DNA from: Caproicibacter sp002399225 | Lineage (GTDB): Bacteria; Bacillota; Clostridia; Oscillospirales; Acutalibacteraceae | Reading direction: 5' to 3' | Assembly (NCBI GenBank): GCA_036756705.1 | Contig: DAIOKN010000008.1 | Span: forward strand, 25,569-89,568 | Length of the DNA stretch: 64,000 nt | Shown: piece after piece, positions 43,539 to 52,798 of the stretch | Layout: each line of letters starts with the position of its first letter | How positions within the stretch are numbered: position 1 is the stretch's first letter | The notes under the pieces: model-generated | The model's database searches: none | What the model was told of the DNA's origin: nothing | What the model saw: only the letters and a program-made list of their open reading frames with translations | Program-made: the position numbers and the translations under genes

Positions 43539-45158
43539 TTGAAATACAGGAACATGACTGCCGTTTTCCTTCTTCTCACCGTCTTTTTGCTCGCCCTGAC
43601 AGGCTGCAAAGGAAACAGCAAGTCTGCAAATACGGGCCAAACCATCGTGTACGGCTTGCAGAGCGATCCAAAAACCCTGGATCCGCAGATCGCGTCGGAT
43701 CCTTCTTCCATTACGGTCATCAACGCCCTCTACGAAGGGCTTGCCCGGCTGGGCGCAGATGGGAACGCCGCCCCGGGCGCAGCAGAGCGCTGGCAGAGCA
43801 ACGGGGACAGCACGGAATTTACCTTTTATCTGCGCAAAGGCGCAAATTGGAGCAACAAAAAGCCCGTTACCGCCGACGATTTTGTTTACGCATTCCGCCG
43901 GGCCGTCTCCCCGGAGACCGGTTCCCCCGCCTGCCGGCAAATGTTCTGCCTAAAAAATGCCCGCCAGATCAACGCCGGGAAGATGTCTCCCGAGCAGCTT
44001 GGAGTGACGGCTGTGGACAGCCACACGCTGAAAGTTCAGCTGGAGTATTCTTATCCCGGTTTTCCAAAATTGACGGCGGAAACCGCTTTCATGCCATGCA
44101 ACCAGGCTTTTTTTGAATCGACTTCGGGACGCTATGGGCTCGACTCCGCTTATGTTCTGGGAAATGGGCCGTTCCGCATCGACGGAAAATACGGCTGGGC
44201 ACACAGCCAGTATCTCAACCTACGGGCGTCTTCCACCTATTCCGGTGAAAAGCCGGCGCTGCCGGCAAATCTGAATTTCGAGGTGAACGGCAAGGGCATC
44301 AATCTGAGCGACCCCGTGGCGGCGCTGAAAAGCGGTTCGGTGGACGCCGTTTCCGTCACCGCCGCACAGGCCAGAGAAGCAGCCGCAGCCGGATGTTCCA
44401 TCACGTCGTTTCAGAACAGCACATGGGGTCTTTGCTTTAACACCGATTCCAGTCTGATGAAAAACGTTAACATCCGCAAAGCCTTCGTCCAGGCGTTCAG
44501 CCGGAAAAAGGCAATCGCCCACAAGCCGCAGGACACCACCGAGGCCGACGACATTCTGCTGCCGGACACCACTCTTCTGGGAGAAAATTACAGGAAGCAG
44601 GCCGGCGGCCCGTTTTGTCTTTCCCAGGACGCAAGCGCCTCACAAACCCTTTCGGCAGGGCTTTCGGAGCTGGGGCTTTCACAAATGGACTCTGTCAGCG
44701 TCCTCTGTCCGAACGACGAAAACATCAAGCTGATGCTCAATGAAATGATCATTTGCTGGAACGCGCAGTTCCACAATTATTTCAATATGGAAACAGTGGA
44801 TGATAGCGCCCTCGTTTCCAAGGTCCAGTCCGGGAATTATCAGATTGCGCTTTACCCGATCACTCCGACCGGCGACGGCCCCTTGGCGGTCCTGTCCCAG
44901 TTTCGCAGCGGGGCCGATGGAAATTTCACAAATTACAGCAACACCGCGTATGACTCTCTGCTGACAAAGACGGAAAGCGACGGTGGGGCACAGGCTGCCG
45001 CCGACTATGCGGCGGCGGAGGAATACCTCTGCCGGCAGGCCGTCTTTGATCCCCTCTACTACGGCAAGCAGTATTTTGCCGCGGCAAAAGGCGTTTCCGG
45101 CATTGTATTCCATCCGTACCAAGGGGGCGCCGATTTCCTCAGCGTGCGCAAGGATTAG
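43539..45158 (+). CDS. Oligopeptide-binding lipoprotein (SBP family 5, OppA-like)
   Basis: A 539-residue extracellular solute-binding protein anchored through a lipobox (LTGC, about residue 20). Family 5 features are TIVYGLQSDPKTLDPQIASD, INALYEGLARLG, FTFYLRKGANWSNKKPVTADDFVYAFRRAV (in two parts) and the late PLYYGKQYFAAAKGVSGI. It binds oligopeptides for an Opp-type transporter or acts as a peptide sensor. No permease or ATPase gene is adjacent, so it is an orphan with its own promoter and terminator. Confidence 0.93.
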   Translation: MKYRNMTAVFLLLTVFLLALTGCKGNSKSANTGQTIVYGLQSDPKTLDPQIASDPSSITVINALYEGLARLGADGNAAPGAAERWQSNGDSTEFTFYLRKGANWSNKKPVTADDFVYAFRRAVSPETGSPACRQMFCLKNARQINAGKMSPEQLGVTAVDSHTLKVQLEYSYPGFPKLTAETAFMPCNQAFFESTSGRYGLDSAYVLGNGPFRIDGKYGWAHSQYLNLRASSTYSGEKPALPANLNFEVNGKGINLSDPVAALKSGSVDAVSVTAAQAREAAAAGCSITSFQNSTWGLCFNTDSSLMKNVNIRKAFVQAFSRKKAIAHKPQDTTEADDILLPDTTLLGENYRKQAGGPFCLSQDASASQTLSAGLSELGLSQMDSVSVLCPNDENIKLMLNEMIICWNAQFHNYFNMETVDDSALVSKVQSGNYQIALYPITPTGDGPLAVLSQFRSGADGNFTNYSNTAYDSLLTKTESDGGAQAAADYAAAEEYLCRQAVFDPLYYGKQYFAAAKGVSGIVFHPYQGGADFLSVRKD

Positions 45159-45194
45159 CCCCCGGATGAGTTTTTCCACAGGACTCGATCATGG

Positions 45195-45232
45195 AGCGCC
45201 GCCCGGAAAAGTTCCGGGCGGCGCTTATTTTT
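45195..45232 (+). terminator. Terminator of the oligopeptide-binding protein gene
   Basis: A perfect 14-base-pair stem (45195-45208 with 45212-45225), a three-base loop and TTATTTTT. Confidence 0.92.
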
Positions 45233-45336
45233 AAAAGGCACAGCAGAAACCCGGCCGGAAACAAAATGCCCCTTTCGCGATAAGATGGATCAGAAACAGA
45301 AATCTGATCGGTAAATCGGTGAAAGAGGGAATCGAC

Positions 45337-46332
45337 ATGTACCTCAACTTTCGTGCACCCACCGGAACGCTGGAATCCATCCGGAGGACCCGCGGCCTGG
45401 GCGCCTGCCAAAGGTATTTTCAAAAAGTTCTGGAAGAGCGCCCGCCCGGCGATGCAGCCGAGCTGCTGAACAGTCCCGGTCTTCGCTTTCCAACGCTGTT
45501 CGCACTGAAACCCCAAATTGAAAAAGCGGGGATTCAGAACAGCCTCGGCGGCAAAAGAAAGGCCGCCCTGCAAATCTGCGGCAAGGTGCTGAAAGACCAG
45601 AAATCTCCACCGGAAGGCGGAATTTCTTATTCAGACAAAGCCGTCCGCGCCGCTTTTCTCTGGATGTTCCAAACCGGTACGGGAAACGACGGACTCAGCA
45701 ATGAGTACGATGAAATTCTCGACCTCAGTGCCTGCGTGCTGGCGCGCCGGTACCGCGAAACAGCTATCCTGCCCGCGCTTTCGGCGCTGATCTTCCACCG
45801 CAACCGGAAACGAGGATACCTTCACGACCTGATCTGGGCTTTTTTCCAGTTTCACGACCCGGGCGCCCTGCGGTATCTGGCGCCTTACCTGCGCTCCGGC
45901 AGCGCCAGGGACCGGGAGCTGGCCCGCCTGTTGCTGCATTTGCCGGATCCCGGAGAAAACCGGCGCGGGTGGGAAGCGCAGTACCAAGATTTTTTAAACT
46001 GGCTGCGGGAAAACAAAGCTTACCTCTACTTTACCGGCGAAAGCCTGCAAAGCTCCAACCAGCCTAAAATCTGCAGCCTCGACCGTGAAGCCAAATACCT
46101 CGGCAAGCAGATTTCCCCGCGCAAACGCAAGCCGGTTTCTCCGCTGACCAAAGAAGAGGAGGAATCCCTCAGCTGCTTCGCACAGGCGGAAGAAAATGAA
46201 AAATCGCTTCTTTCCAATTATTCCGGAAAACTCCGCAGACGGAATCCAGCTTCCTGGAACCGGTGGATTCATTCGCCGGTCAAGGAGCAGATCCGACTGG
46301 CGAAGACCGGTTCGGGGAGGCGTTTTCTATGA
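45337..46332 (+). CDS. Unknown protein translationally coupled to tgl
   Basis: A 331-residue protein without signal peptide or membrane helix. The middle (about 95-215) is helical and resembles HEAT-like packing (YRETAILPALSALIFHR, PGALRYLAPYLRSGSARDRELARLLLHL in two parts). The tail after residue 240 is basic, with KQISPRKRKPVSPLTKEEEE and Gln/Lys-rich stretches. I do not recognise a family. The ATG at 45337 follows GAGGGA. The stop codon overlaps the tgl start as ATGA, so the product is probably made together with the spore-coat transglutaminase. A role as spore-coat partner or substrate is inference. Confidence 0.75.
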   Translation: MYLNFRAPTGTLESIRRTRGLGACQRYFQKVLEERPPGDAAELLNSPGLRFPTLFALKPQIEKAGIQNSLGGKRKAALQICGKVLKDQKSPPEGGISYSDKAVRAAFLWMFQTGTGNDGLSNEYDEILDLSACVLARRYRETAILPALSALIFHRNRKRGYLHDLIWAFFQFHDPGALRYLAPYLRSGSARDRELARLLLHLPDPGENRRGWEAQYQDFLNWLRENKAYLYFTGESLQSSNQPKICSLDREAKYLGKQISPRKRKPVSPLTKEEEESLSCFAQAEENEKSLLSNYSGKLRRRNPASWNRWIHSPVKEQIRLAKTGSGRRFL

Positions 46333-47084
46333 TTTTTATTGCCGGGAAACAGATGACGCCGGAAGCCCTTTCCGGGATTTCACAGAATGGGCTGGAAAAT
46401 TCAATCCTGACTGAGCTGGCCTCTGCCAGTGAAAAGCTCGATTATACTTCCGAGGATCAACTCCGCTTTGAGCTGCACCTGCGGAATCAGACGGTTTCCG
46501 CCGCAAAAGAGCTGGAACGCAGCGACATGGGATTCGCCGTTTTCCGGAAGTCCCGGTGCAATTCGGAGTACTGGAAGCGCACGGTGGAAGGCGGGTTCCT
46601 TTTAAAGAGCGGGGTCAAGCCAAGCGAAGCGATTCAGGATATTTTTAAAAACGGGCGGAAATATGCGACGGAATGTGCCACTGCTATGGTGATCGTTTAC
46701 TACCGGGCCCTGCTGGCCGTCTGGGGAACGGACCCGTTCAACCGCATCTTTCCGCGGATCGAACTGATGAACTGGCATCACCTCGATCCGCTTCTCCGGG
46801 AAGTCGGTCTGATGAAAAAATATCCGTTTTACCTGCCGGGCGACCGCCGATATTTCGCCAACCCGGACGTCGACCCGCTGACGCCGCAGTGGCAGGGGGA
46901 AAACGTCATCGACCTGAACGGAAAACTGTATTATGGGCACGGGATCGGAATTTACAACGCGGAAACCATCCTCCGCGCCTTAAATGAAAGCCGAATCGAG
47001 GGTGCGGACGAATCCGCTTATTTAATGGATTCCGCAGGCCGCCCGAACTTTGTACGCCTGTTTTCGGCCGTCCAAAGCCGCTGA
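46329..47084 (+). CDS. tgl: Protein-glutamine gamma-glutamyltransferase (spore coat)
   Basis: A 251-residue transglutaminase of the Bacillus Tgl family, which cross-links coat proteins through glutamyl-lysine bonds late in sporulation. The catalytic cysteine falls at residue 116 in KYATECATAMVIVYYRALL, the same position as in B. subtilis, with Glu115 beside it. Other family stretches are LRFELHLRNQTVSAAKEL, WHHLDPLLRE and QWQGENVIDLNGKLYYGHG. The start ATG overlaps the upstream stop by four bases. The upstream gene is therefore its operon partner. Confidence 0.95.
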   Translation: MIFIAGKQMTPEALSGISQNGLENSILTELASASEKLDYTSEDQLRFELHLRNQTVSAAKELERSDMGFAVFRKSRCNSEYWKRTVEGGFLLKSGVKPSEAIQDIFKNGRKYATECATAMVIVYYRALLAVWGTDPFNRIFPRIELMNWHHLDPLLREVGLMKKYPFYLPGDRRYFANPDVDPLTPQWQGENVIDLNGKLYYGHGIGIYNAETILRALNESRIEGADESAYLMDSAGRPNFVRLFSAVQSR

Positions 47085-47146
47085 CTTTTTCCGTGGCTAT
47101 AGCGCTTTCTTTTTTTAGAAAATTTCTCCGTTCTTCTTCTGCGCTA

Positions 47147-47175
47147 TTGACGGTGCGGGGAATCTTTTCTATAAT
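47147..47175 (+). promoter_or_regulatory. Sigma-A promoter of the glycine-cleavage operon
   Basis: TTGACG (47147-47152), 17 bases, then TATAAT (47170-47175). Transcription would begin about 20 bases before the first glycine aptamer. Confidence 0.88.
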
Positions 47176-47194
47176 GGAGGCAATTACAACAGAA

Positions 47195-47357
47195 TACTCG
47201 GGTGAAGATTCCGGGAGAGACCGCTGAAAGCGGGCGGCGCCGAAGGGGAACGCAAAAACTCTCAGGCAAACGAACCGGGATCCGACGAAACTCCGGAAAG
47301 TCCTTGGGACACCGAAGAAGCAATTCCCTGACGGGAAGAATCTTTCAGGTCGATAAA
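47195..47357 (+). ncRNA. Tandem glycine riboswitch
   Basis: Two aptamers follow each other. The first (about 47200-47281) has CCGGGAGAGACCGC, GGCGCCGAAGGGG and CTCTCAGGCAAACGAACCGG. The second (about 47283-47355) has ACTCCGGAAAGTCC, ACCGAAGAAGCAATTCCCTG and TCTTTCAGGTCGATAA. The GCCGAAGGGG and CTCAGGCAAA cores are diagnostic of the gcvT class. In other bacteria this is an on-switch that permits gcv expression when glycine is plentiful. Confidence 0.95.
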
Positions 47358-47406
47358 ACGGAGGCAAGCGGCAGAAAATTCTGCCGCTTGCCTCCGTGTT
47401 TTTTTT
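47358..47406 (+). terminator. Riboswitch terminator before gcvT
   Basis: A perfect 17-base-pair stem (47358-47374 with 47381-47397), a six-base loop and eight T residues. It directly follows the second glycine aptamer, so it is the expression platform. Confidence 0.93.
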
Positions 47407-47435
47407 AACTTCACATGGAAGGAAGAGAAAATGGT

Positions 47436-48521
47436 ATGGAAAGCAAAACTCCTCTTTACAGCCGTCATGTCGCCGCGGGCGGCAAAATGGTTTCATTCGC
47501 CGGATACCTGCTTCCCGTTCAGTACCCGACCGGCATTCTGGCCGAGCACATGGCGGTTCGAACTGCCGCAGGCCTGTTTGACATCTCCCATATGGGGGAA
47601 TTTCTGCTGGAAGGCAAAGAGGCGCTTGCGAATCTTCAGCACCTTTTGACCAACGATTTCACCAGCATGTATGACGGCCGCGTCCGCTATTCCCTGCTAT
47701 GTTACGATGACGGCGGCGTGGTGGACGATCTGGTGGTCTGCCGGCTGCAACCGGAAAAATACCTGCTGGTTGTCAACGCCGCGAACCGCAGGAAAGACGC
47801 CCAGTGGATTCAGACTCACTTGGCAGGCAAAGTCCGGTTTGAAGATCTTTCCGACAGAGTCGCGCAGATCGCCCTGCAGGGCCCGAACGCCCCGAAGATT
47901 CTGAAAAAGATTGCCGGGGAATCCTCCATCCCCCAGAAATATTACACTTTTGTGGAAAAGGGCATGGTTGGAGACATCCCCTGCCTAGTTTCCCGCACGG
48001 GTTACACGGGGGAGCTGGGCTATGAGCTTTACTGTGCGCCGCAGGATGCGGAACGCCTCTGGGACCTGCTCCTGAAAGTGGGGAAAGACGACGGCCTCAT
48101 TCCCTGTGGGCTCGGGGCGCGCGACACACTCCGGCTGGAAGCCGCAATGCCCCTTTACGGCCATGAAATGGACGAAACTATCACGCCGTTCGAGGCGGGA
48201 CTTTCCTTTGGCGTGAAGATGCATTCTCACGATTTCATCGGCCGGGAAGCACTCAGCGGCAAGACTCATCCGTCCCGCGTGCGGGTCGGCCTGAAAATGA
48301 CCGGCCGCGGCATCGCCCGCGGGGGTGAACCGGTGCGGATTGGAGAACAGCCAATCGGGAAAACTACCTCCGGGACTTTCTGCCCCTACTTAAAATCGGC
48401 GGTTGCCATGGCCCTGGTTGACAGCACCCGCGCCGATGCCGGGACCGAGGTGGAAGTTGAAATCCGGGGCCGCCGTGTCGCCGCACAGATTACGCCGCTG
48501 CCGTTTTATAAAAGACCTTAG
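47436..48521 (+). CDS. gcvT: Glycine cleavage system T protein (aminomethyltransferase)
   Basis: A 361-residue tetrahydrofolate-dependent enzyme that releases ammonia and forms methylene-THF from the aminomethyl-lipoyl H protein. Family stretches are FAGYLLPVQYPTGILAEHMA, LFDISHMGEF, DDLVVCRLQPEKYLLVVNAAN (in part), and RDTLRLEAAMPLYGHEMD. The ATG at 47436 is preferred because it follows the purine-rich GGAAGAG and fits the family N-terminus; an ATG at 47415 is possible. First gene of the riboswitch-controlled operon. Confidence 0.95.
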   Translation: MESKTPLYSRHVAAGGKMVSFAGYLLPVQYPTGILAEHMAVRTAAGLFDISHMGEFLLEGKEALANLQHLLTNDFTSMYDGRVRYSLLCYDDGGVVDDLVVCRLQPEKYLLVVNAANRRKDAQWIQTHLAGKVRFEDLSDRVAQIALQGPNAPKILKKIAGESSIPQKYYTFVEKGMVGDIPCLVSRTGYTGELGYELYCAPQDAERLWDLLLKVGKDDGLIPCGLGARDTLRLEAAMPLYGHEMDETITPFEAGLSFGVKMHSHDFIGREALSGKTHPSRVRVGLKMTGRGIARGGEPVRIGEQPIGKTTSGTFCPYLKSAVAMALVDSTRADAGTEVEVEIRGRRVAAQITPLPFYKRP

Positions 48522-48598
48522 GAAAAGAAAATTCCGAAGGCCTTTTCTCTCTATAGAAAGCAGGCACAGACCACCGAACTTTAAAGGAGGAATCTTCC

Positions 48599-48985
48599 AT
48601 GAATCTGCCAGAAGAACTCAGGTATACCAAATCCCACGAATGGGTCAAGGACCAGCCGGACGGCAGCGTAAAAATCGGCCTGACCGATTTTGCACAGAAA
48701 GAGCTCAGCGATATCGTCTTCGTCAACCTTCCGCAGAAAGGCGACCCCGCCCAGGCCGAAGAGTCACTGGCGGACGTCGAGTCCGTCAAAGCCGTTTCCG
48801 ATATTTACAGCCCGGTGACCGGCATTGTTCAGGCAGTGAACGAGGAGTTGCTCGACACTCCCGAACTGCTGAACGAAACTCCCTACGAATCCTGGATCGT
48901 ACAGATCGGTGAGATTTCTCACACCGAAGAACTGCTGACCGCAGAAGAATACAAAAAATTTCTGTCTGCACAAGAAGGAGACTGA
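48599..48985 (+). CDS. gcvH: Glycine cleavage system H protein
   Basis: A 128-residue lipoyl carrier protein that shuttles the aminomethyl group between the P, T and L proteins. The lipoylated lysine is Lys64 in ADVESVKAVSDIYSP. LRYTKSHEWVK and GLTDFAQKELSDIVFVNLP are typical. AAAGGAGG lies before the ATG. Its lysine is presumably charged by the LplA encoded three genes later. Confidence 0.97.
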   Translation: MNLPEELRYTKSHEWVKDQPDGSVKIGLTDFAQKELSDIVFVNLPQKGDPAQAEESLADVESVKAVSDIYSPVTGIVQAVNEELLDTPELLNETPYESWIVQIGEISHTEELLTAEEYKKFLSAQEGD

Positions 48986-48988
48986 GCC

Positions 48989-50314
48989 ATGGGTTCCTAC
49001 ATTCCCTCCACACCGGAGGAACAAAAAGAGATGCTTTCCACCGCCGGATTTGATTCGATCGACGGCCTGTTTTCCCAGATTCCAGAATCGGTCCGTCTGA
49101 ATCGCCCGCTCGATCTTCCTCATGGCCTTTCAGAGATGGAAGTAAGACGCAAAATGAGTGGGATCGCCGCAGAAAACAAAGTGTTCCCCATTATTTTCCG
49201 CGGCGCGGGCGCCTATCGGCACTATATTCCCGCGGCCGTCACCCGCATCACCTCCAACGAAACTTTCCTGACCGCCTACACCCCTTATCAGGCGGAGATC
49301 AGCCAGGGAATTCTGCAGTCGATTTTCGAATACCAGACCATGATCTGTGAGCTGACGGGCATGGATGTCTCAAACGCCTCCGTTTACGACGGGGCAAACG
49401 CCGCCGCGGAAGCCGCAGCCATGTGCCGCAATCGGGGGCGCACGGCGGTTTACGTTTCCGCCGCCGCCCATCCGGACACCATCCGCACGATCCGCACCTA
49501 TGCGTTCGGCGCGGGTGCAGAGGTCCATCTGATCCCAGCGCCGGACGGCGTGACCGATGCCGGCGCCCTGCGGGAGCAGATCGCCGGAGACAAAACCGCC
49601 GCGTGCTTCTATTTGCAGCAGCCAAACTACTTTGGAACCATCGAAGACGCGCAGGCACTGGGCGAAATCGCCCACACGGCCGGCGCGAAGTTTGTGATGG
49701 GCTGCAACCCGATTTCCCTCGCCATCCTCAAAACCCCGGCGGAATACGGGGCGGATATCGCGGTCGGAGAAGGACAGCCGCTCGGAATGCCGCTCGGCTT
49801 CGGCGGCCCCTACCTCGGCTTCATGGCCTGCAAAAAGGATTTGATGCGCCGTCTGCCAGGCCGCATCGTCGGTCAGACTTCGGACGCCGCCGGAAACCGC
49901 GCGTTTGTCTTAACGCTTCAGGCGCGCGAACAACATATCCGCCGCGAAAAGGCGCTGAGCAACATTTGCTCCAACGAGGCGCTCTGCGCCTTGATCGCCT
50001 CCGTCTATCTGAGCGTGATGGGCCCGGAGGGCCTGAAAGCCGCCGCCCGGCAATGTTATTCCAAAGCGCACTATGCCGCACAGCGGATCGGCTCGGTCAA
50101 AGGATTTGAATTAAAAAATCAGGCGGAATTTTTCCATGAGTTCGTCACCGCCTGCCCGAATACAAAACGGACGCTTGCTAAACTGGAGCGGCACGGCATT
50201 CTCGGCGGACTGCCGCTGCCGGAGGGCGGATTGCTCTGGTGCACAACGGAACAGAACACCAAAGAGGAAATCGACCGCCTGGCCGGTCTGCTGGAAGAGG
50301 AGGAACAGAAATGA
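48989..50314 (+). CDS. gcvPA: Glycine dehydrogenase (decarboxylating) subunit 1
   Basis: The 441-residue N-terminal half of the split P protein, as is usual in Firmicutes and archaea. It has YIPSTPEEQKEML at the N-terminus, RGAGAYRHYIPAAV, TAYTPYQAEISQGILQSIFE and EGQPLGMPLGFGGPYLGFMA. With GcvPB it forms the PLP enzyme that decarboxylates glycine onto lipoyl-GcvH. It begins three bases after gcvH and overlaps gcvPB by ATGA. Confidence 0.97.
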   Translation: MGSYIPSTPEEQKEMLSTAGFDSIDGLFSQIPESVRLNRPLDLPHGLSEMEVRRKMSGIAAENKVFPIIFRGAGAYRHYIPAAVTRITSNETFLTAYTPYQAEISQGILQSIFEYQTMICELTGMDVSNASVYDGANAAAEAAAMCRNRGRTAVYVSAAAHPDTIRTIRTYAFGAGAEVHLIPAPDGVTDAGALREQIAGDKTAACFYLQQPNYFGTIEDAQALGEIAHTAGAKFVMGCNPISLAILKTPAEYGADIAVGEGQPLGMPLGFGGPYLGFMACKKDLMRRLPGRIVGQTSDAAGNRAFVLTLQAREQHIRREKALSNICSNEALCALIASVYLSVMGPEGLKAAARQCYSKAHYAAQRIGSVKGFELKNQAEFFHEFVTACPNTKRTLAKLERHGILGGLPLPEGGLLWCTTEQNTKEEIDRLAGLLEEEEQK

Positions 50315-51747
50315 AACTGATCTTTGAAAAAAGCCGCGCGGGCCGCGGATGCTCCATTCTTCCGGCGTGCGACGTGCCCGAGGCCGCTCTACCGGAAGCC
50401 CTCGCCCGCAAACTGCCGCTTCGGCTGCCGCAGCTTTCCGAAAACGACCTGAGCCGTCATTACAGCGCGCTGGCCCGGCGCTCGTTCGGCGTCAACGACG
50501 GATTTTATCCGCTCGGCTCCTGCACAATGAAGTACAGCCCGAAGATTGACGAGGAGATCGCCGCCCTGCCCGGCTTTACGGAAATCCATCCGCTTCAGCC
50601 CGCGCACACGGCGCAGGGATGCCTGAAAGTTTTGCACTTTGCGGAAAAATTTCTCTGCGAACTTACCGGGATGAACGAAATCTCGTTTCAGCCCGCGGCG
50701 GGCGCTCACGGCGAATACACCGGCCTGCTGCTGATCAAAGCCTGGCACCGCTCGCGCGGCGACGAAAAGCGCGTGAAGATCATCGTTCCGGATTCCGCGC
50801 ACGGCACCAACCCGGCCAGCGCGGCCATGGCGGGCTTCACCATCGTCAACATCCCGTCCGGCCCGGACGGCTGCGTCGACCTGAAAGCCCTTCAGAACGC
50901 CGTCGGCGACGACACGGCCGGCCTGATGCTGACCAACCCGAACACGCTCGGCCTGTTTGACAAAAATATCCTTGAAATCACGCGGATCGTTCACGAGGCC
51001 GGCGGCCTTTGCTTTTACGACGGCGCAAACCTCAATGCGGTGATCGGGAAGGCAAGGCCGGGCGACATGGGATTTGACGTGATGCACCTGAACCTGCACA
51101 AAACCTTTTCGACCCCTCACGGCGGGGGCGGCCCCGGCGGCGCGGCGGTCGGATGCAAGGCGGCGCTCGCCCCGTTTCTGCCCGTGCCCCGCGTGTCGGA
51201 GCGGGACGGAGCCTTCGTTCTGGACTACGACCGGCCGCAGAGCATCGGGAGTGTAAAATCGTTCTACGGCAATTTTCTCATAGTGGTCCGCGCCCTGACC
51301 TATCTGCTGACGCTCGGACGGGAGGGCCTCCCCCAGGTGGCGGAAAACGCCGTGCTGAACGCCAACTACCTGATGGCTCTGCTGAAAAAGCGGTACCGGG
51401 CGGCTTACGACATTCCGTGCATGCACGAATTTGTCCTCTCTCTGCAAGACCTGAAGCAGTCCTGCGGCGTCACCGCGATGGACGTGGCGAAGGCGATGCA
51501 GGACCGCGGGATGCACCCGCCGACCATGTATTTCCCGCAGATCGTCCATGAGGCGCTGATGATCGAGCCGACCGAAACCGAATCGAAGGAAACGCTGGAC
51601 CAGGCCGCCGAATCCCTTCTGGATCTGTACGATCTGGCTCATACGGAACCGGCGGCCCTTCACCGCGCGCCGGAGCATACGGTGATCGGCCGCCCGGATG
51701 AGGTGCAGGCCGCAAGGCATCCGGTTGTAAAATACCGTTATGATTGA
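50311..51747 (+). CDS. gcvPB: Glycine dehydrogenase (decarboxylating) subunit 2
   Basis: The 478-residue catalytic half of the split P protein. The PLP-binding lysine is near residue 264 in LNLHKTFSTPHGGGGPG. Other conserved stretches are DDGFYPLGSCTMKY-like NDGFYPLGSCTMKYSPK, PAAGAHGEYTGLL and PDSAHGTNPASAAMAGF. The start ATG overlaps the gcvPA stop by four bases, and its stop overlaps lplA by eight, so all are tightly coupled. Confidence 0.97.
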   Translation: MKLIFEKSRAGRGCSILPACDVPEAALPEALARKLPLRLPQLSENDLSRHYSALARRSFGVNDGFYPLGSCTMKYSPKIDEEIAALPGFTEIHPLQPAHTAQGCLKVLHFAEKFLCELTGMNEISFQPAAGAHGEYTGLLLIKAWHRSRGDEKRVKIIVPDSAHGTNPASAAMAGFTIVNIPSGPDGCVDLKALQNAVGDDTAGLMLTNPNTLGLFDKNILEITRIVHEAGGLCFYDGANLNAVIGKARPGDMGFDVMHLNLHKTFSTPHGGGGPGGAAVGCKAALAPFLPVPRVSERDGAFVLDYDRPQSIGSVKSFYGNFLIVVRALTYLLTLGREGLPQVAENAVLNANYLMALLKKRYRAAYDIPCMHEFVLSLQDLKQSCGVTAMDVAKAMQDRGMHPPTMYFPQIVHEALMIEPTETESKETLDQAAESLLDLYDLAHTEPAALHRAPEHTVIGRPDEVQAARHPVVKYRYD

Positions 51748-52741
51748 GAAGACACTGCTCTGCACCACCGGCGGACTGGACCCTTACCGGAATCTGGCGC
51801 TGGAAAAATACCTGATGGATTCCGTCCCGGAAGGGGCCTGCCTGCTCTACCTGTGGCAAAATCAAAACACCGTGGTCGTGGGGCGGAACCAGAACTGCTG
51901 GAAGGAATGCCGCGTAAAAGAATTGGAGGCCGACGGCGGACATCTGGTCCGCCGCCTCTCCGGCGGCGGTGCGGTCTTTCACGACCTCGGCAACCTGAAC
52001 TTCACGTTTCTGGTCCACAAGCAAGACTATGATCTTCCCCGCCAGCTCGAGGTGATCCTGCGGGCCGTTTCCGCCTGCGGGATCCGCGCGGAAAAATCCG
52101 GCCGCAACGATATTACCGCCGGAGGGCGGAAATTTTCGGGAAACGCCTTTTATTTCAGCGGAGGCCGCGCGTACCACCACGGCACCCTTCTGATCTGCGC
52201 CGACAAGGAGAAAGCCGGAAAATACCTGAGCGTCTCCGCGGAAAAGATCCATTCGAAAGGGGTCGATTCCGTCCGGTCGCGCATCGCAAACCTGGACGAA
52301 TTCCGGCCCGGTCTGACCGTGAAGCAGATGAAGCGGGCCCTATCCGAAGCGTTCGGGAAAGTATACGGCATCCGGCCGGAAGCGTTCCCCCCCGAGGCGG
52401 CCGACCAAAGCCGACTGAAAGAGCTGCGCCGCCGGTTTGCCGACCCGGACTGGATTTACGGCACCCGGATGCCGTTTTCCTGCTCGTTTTCCCGCCGCTT
52501 CGGCTGGGGCGGCGTGGAAATCGGGCTTCAGGTGCGCGGCGGCGTCATCGCCGCCGCCCGGGTCGATTCCGACGCGATGGACGAAGAGATGATCCGGCGC
52601 GTTGCCCCCTGCCTTGCCAGATGCCCCTTTTCCGCCGGGGAAGCGGCAGAACGGGTTCGCACGGAATTTGTCGGGGAAACCGGGGAGCGCAAACGGTGCG
52701 CCGAAGATCTGGAACATCTGCTGCGTGAGCAGACATTTTAA
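51740..52741 (+). CDS. lplA: Lipoate-protein ligase
   Basis: A 333-residue LplA-type ligase that activates free lipoate with ATP and attaches it to lysines of acceptor proteins. It has LYLWQNQNTVVVGRNQNCW, the lipoate-binding RRLSGGGAVFHDLGNLNF and the adenylate-site GRNDITAGGRKFSGNAF. A C-terminal accessory domain follows (about 250-333). Its place in the gcv operon points to GcvH as the acceptor. Confidence 0.95.
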   Translation: MIEKTLLCTTGGLDPYRNLALEKYLMDSVPEGACLLYLWQNQNTVVVGRNQNCWKECRVKELEADGGHLVRRLSGGGAVFHDLGNLNFTFLVHKQDYDLPRQLEVILRAVSACGIRAEKSGRNDITAGGRKFSGNAFYFSGGRAYHHGTLLICADKEKAGKYLSVSAEKIHSKGVDSVRSRIANLDEFRPGLTVKQMKRALSEAFGKVYGIRPEAFPPEAADQSRLKELRRRFADPDWIYGTRMPFSCSFSRRFGWGGVEIGLQVRGGVIAAARVDSDAMDEEMIRRVAPCLARCPFSAGEAAERVRTEFVGETGERKRCAEDLEHLLREQTF

Positions 52742-52747
52742 AGGAGC

Positions 52748-52776
52748 GGCCCGCAGGCGGACAACACCTGCGGGCC
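52748..52776 (+). other. Intercistronic hairpin between lplA and lpdA
   Basis: A perfect 10-base-pair stem GGCCCGCAGG (52748-52757) with CCTGCGGGCC (52767-52776). No T-tract follows, so it is more likely an mRNA processing or stability element than a terminator. Confidence 0.65.
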
Positions 52777-52798
52777 TGATTCTAAAAGGAGAAAAAAG

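Noticed and set aside
50389..51768. A 459-codon minus-strand frame opposite gcvPB
   Set aside because: Composition is that of an antisense shadow; gcvPB is complete and tightly coupled to its neighbours.
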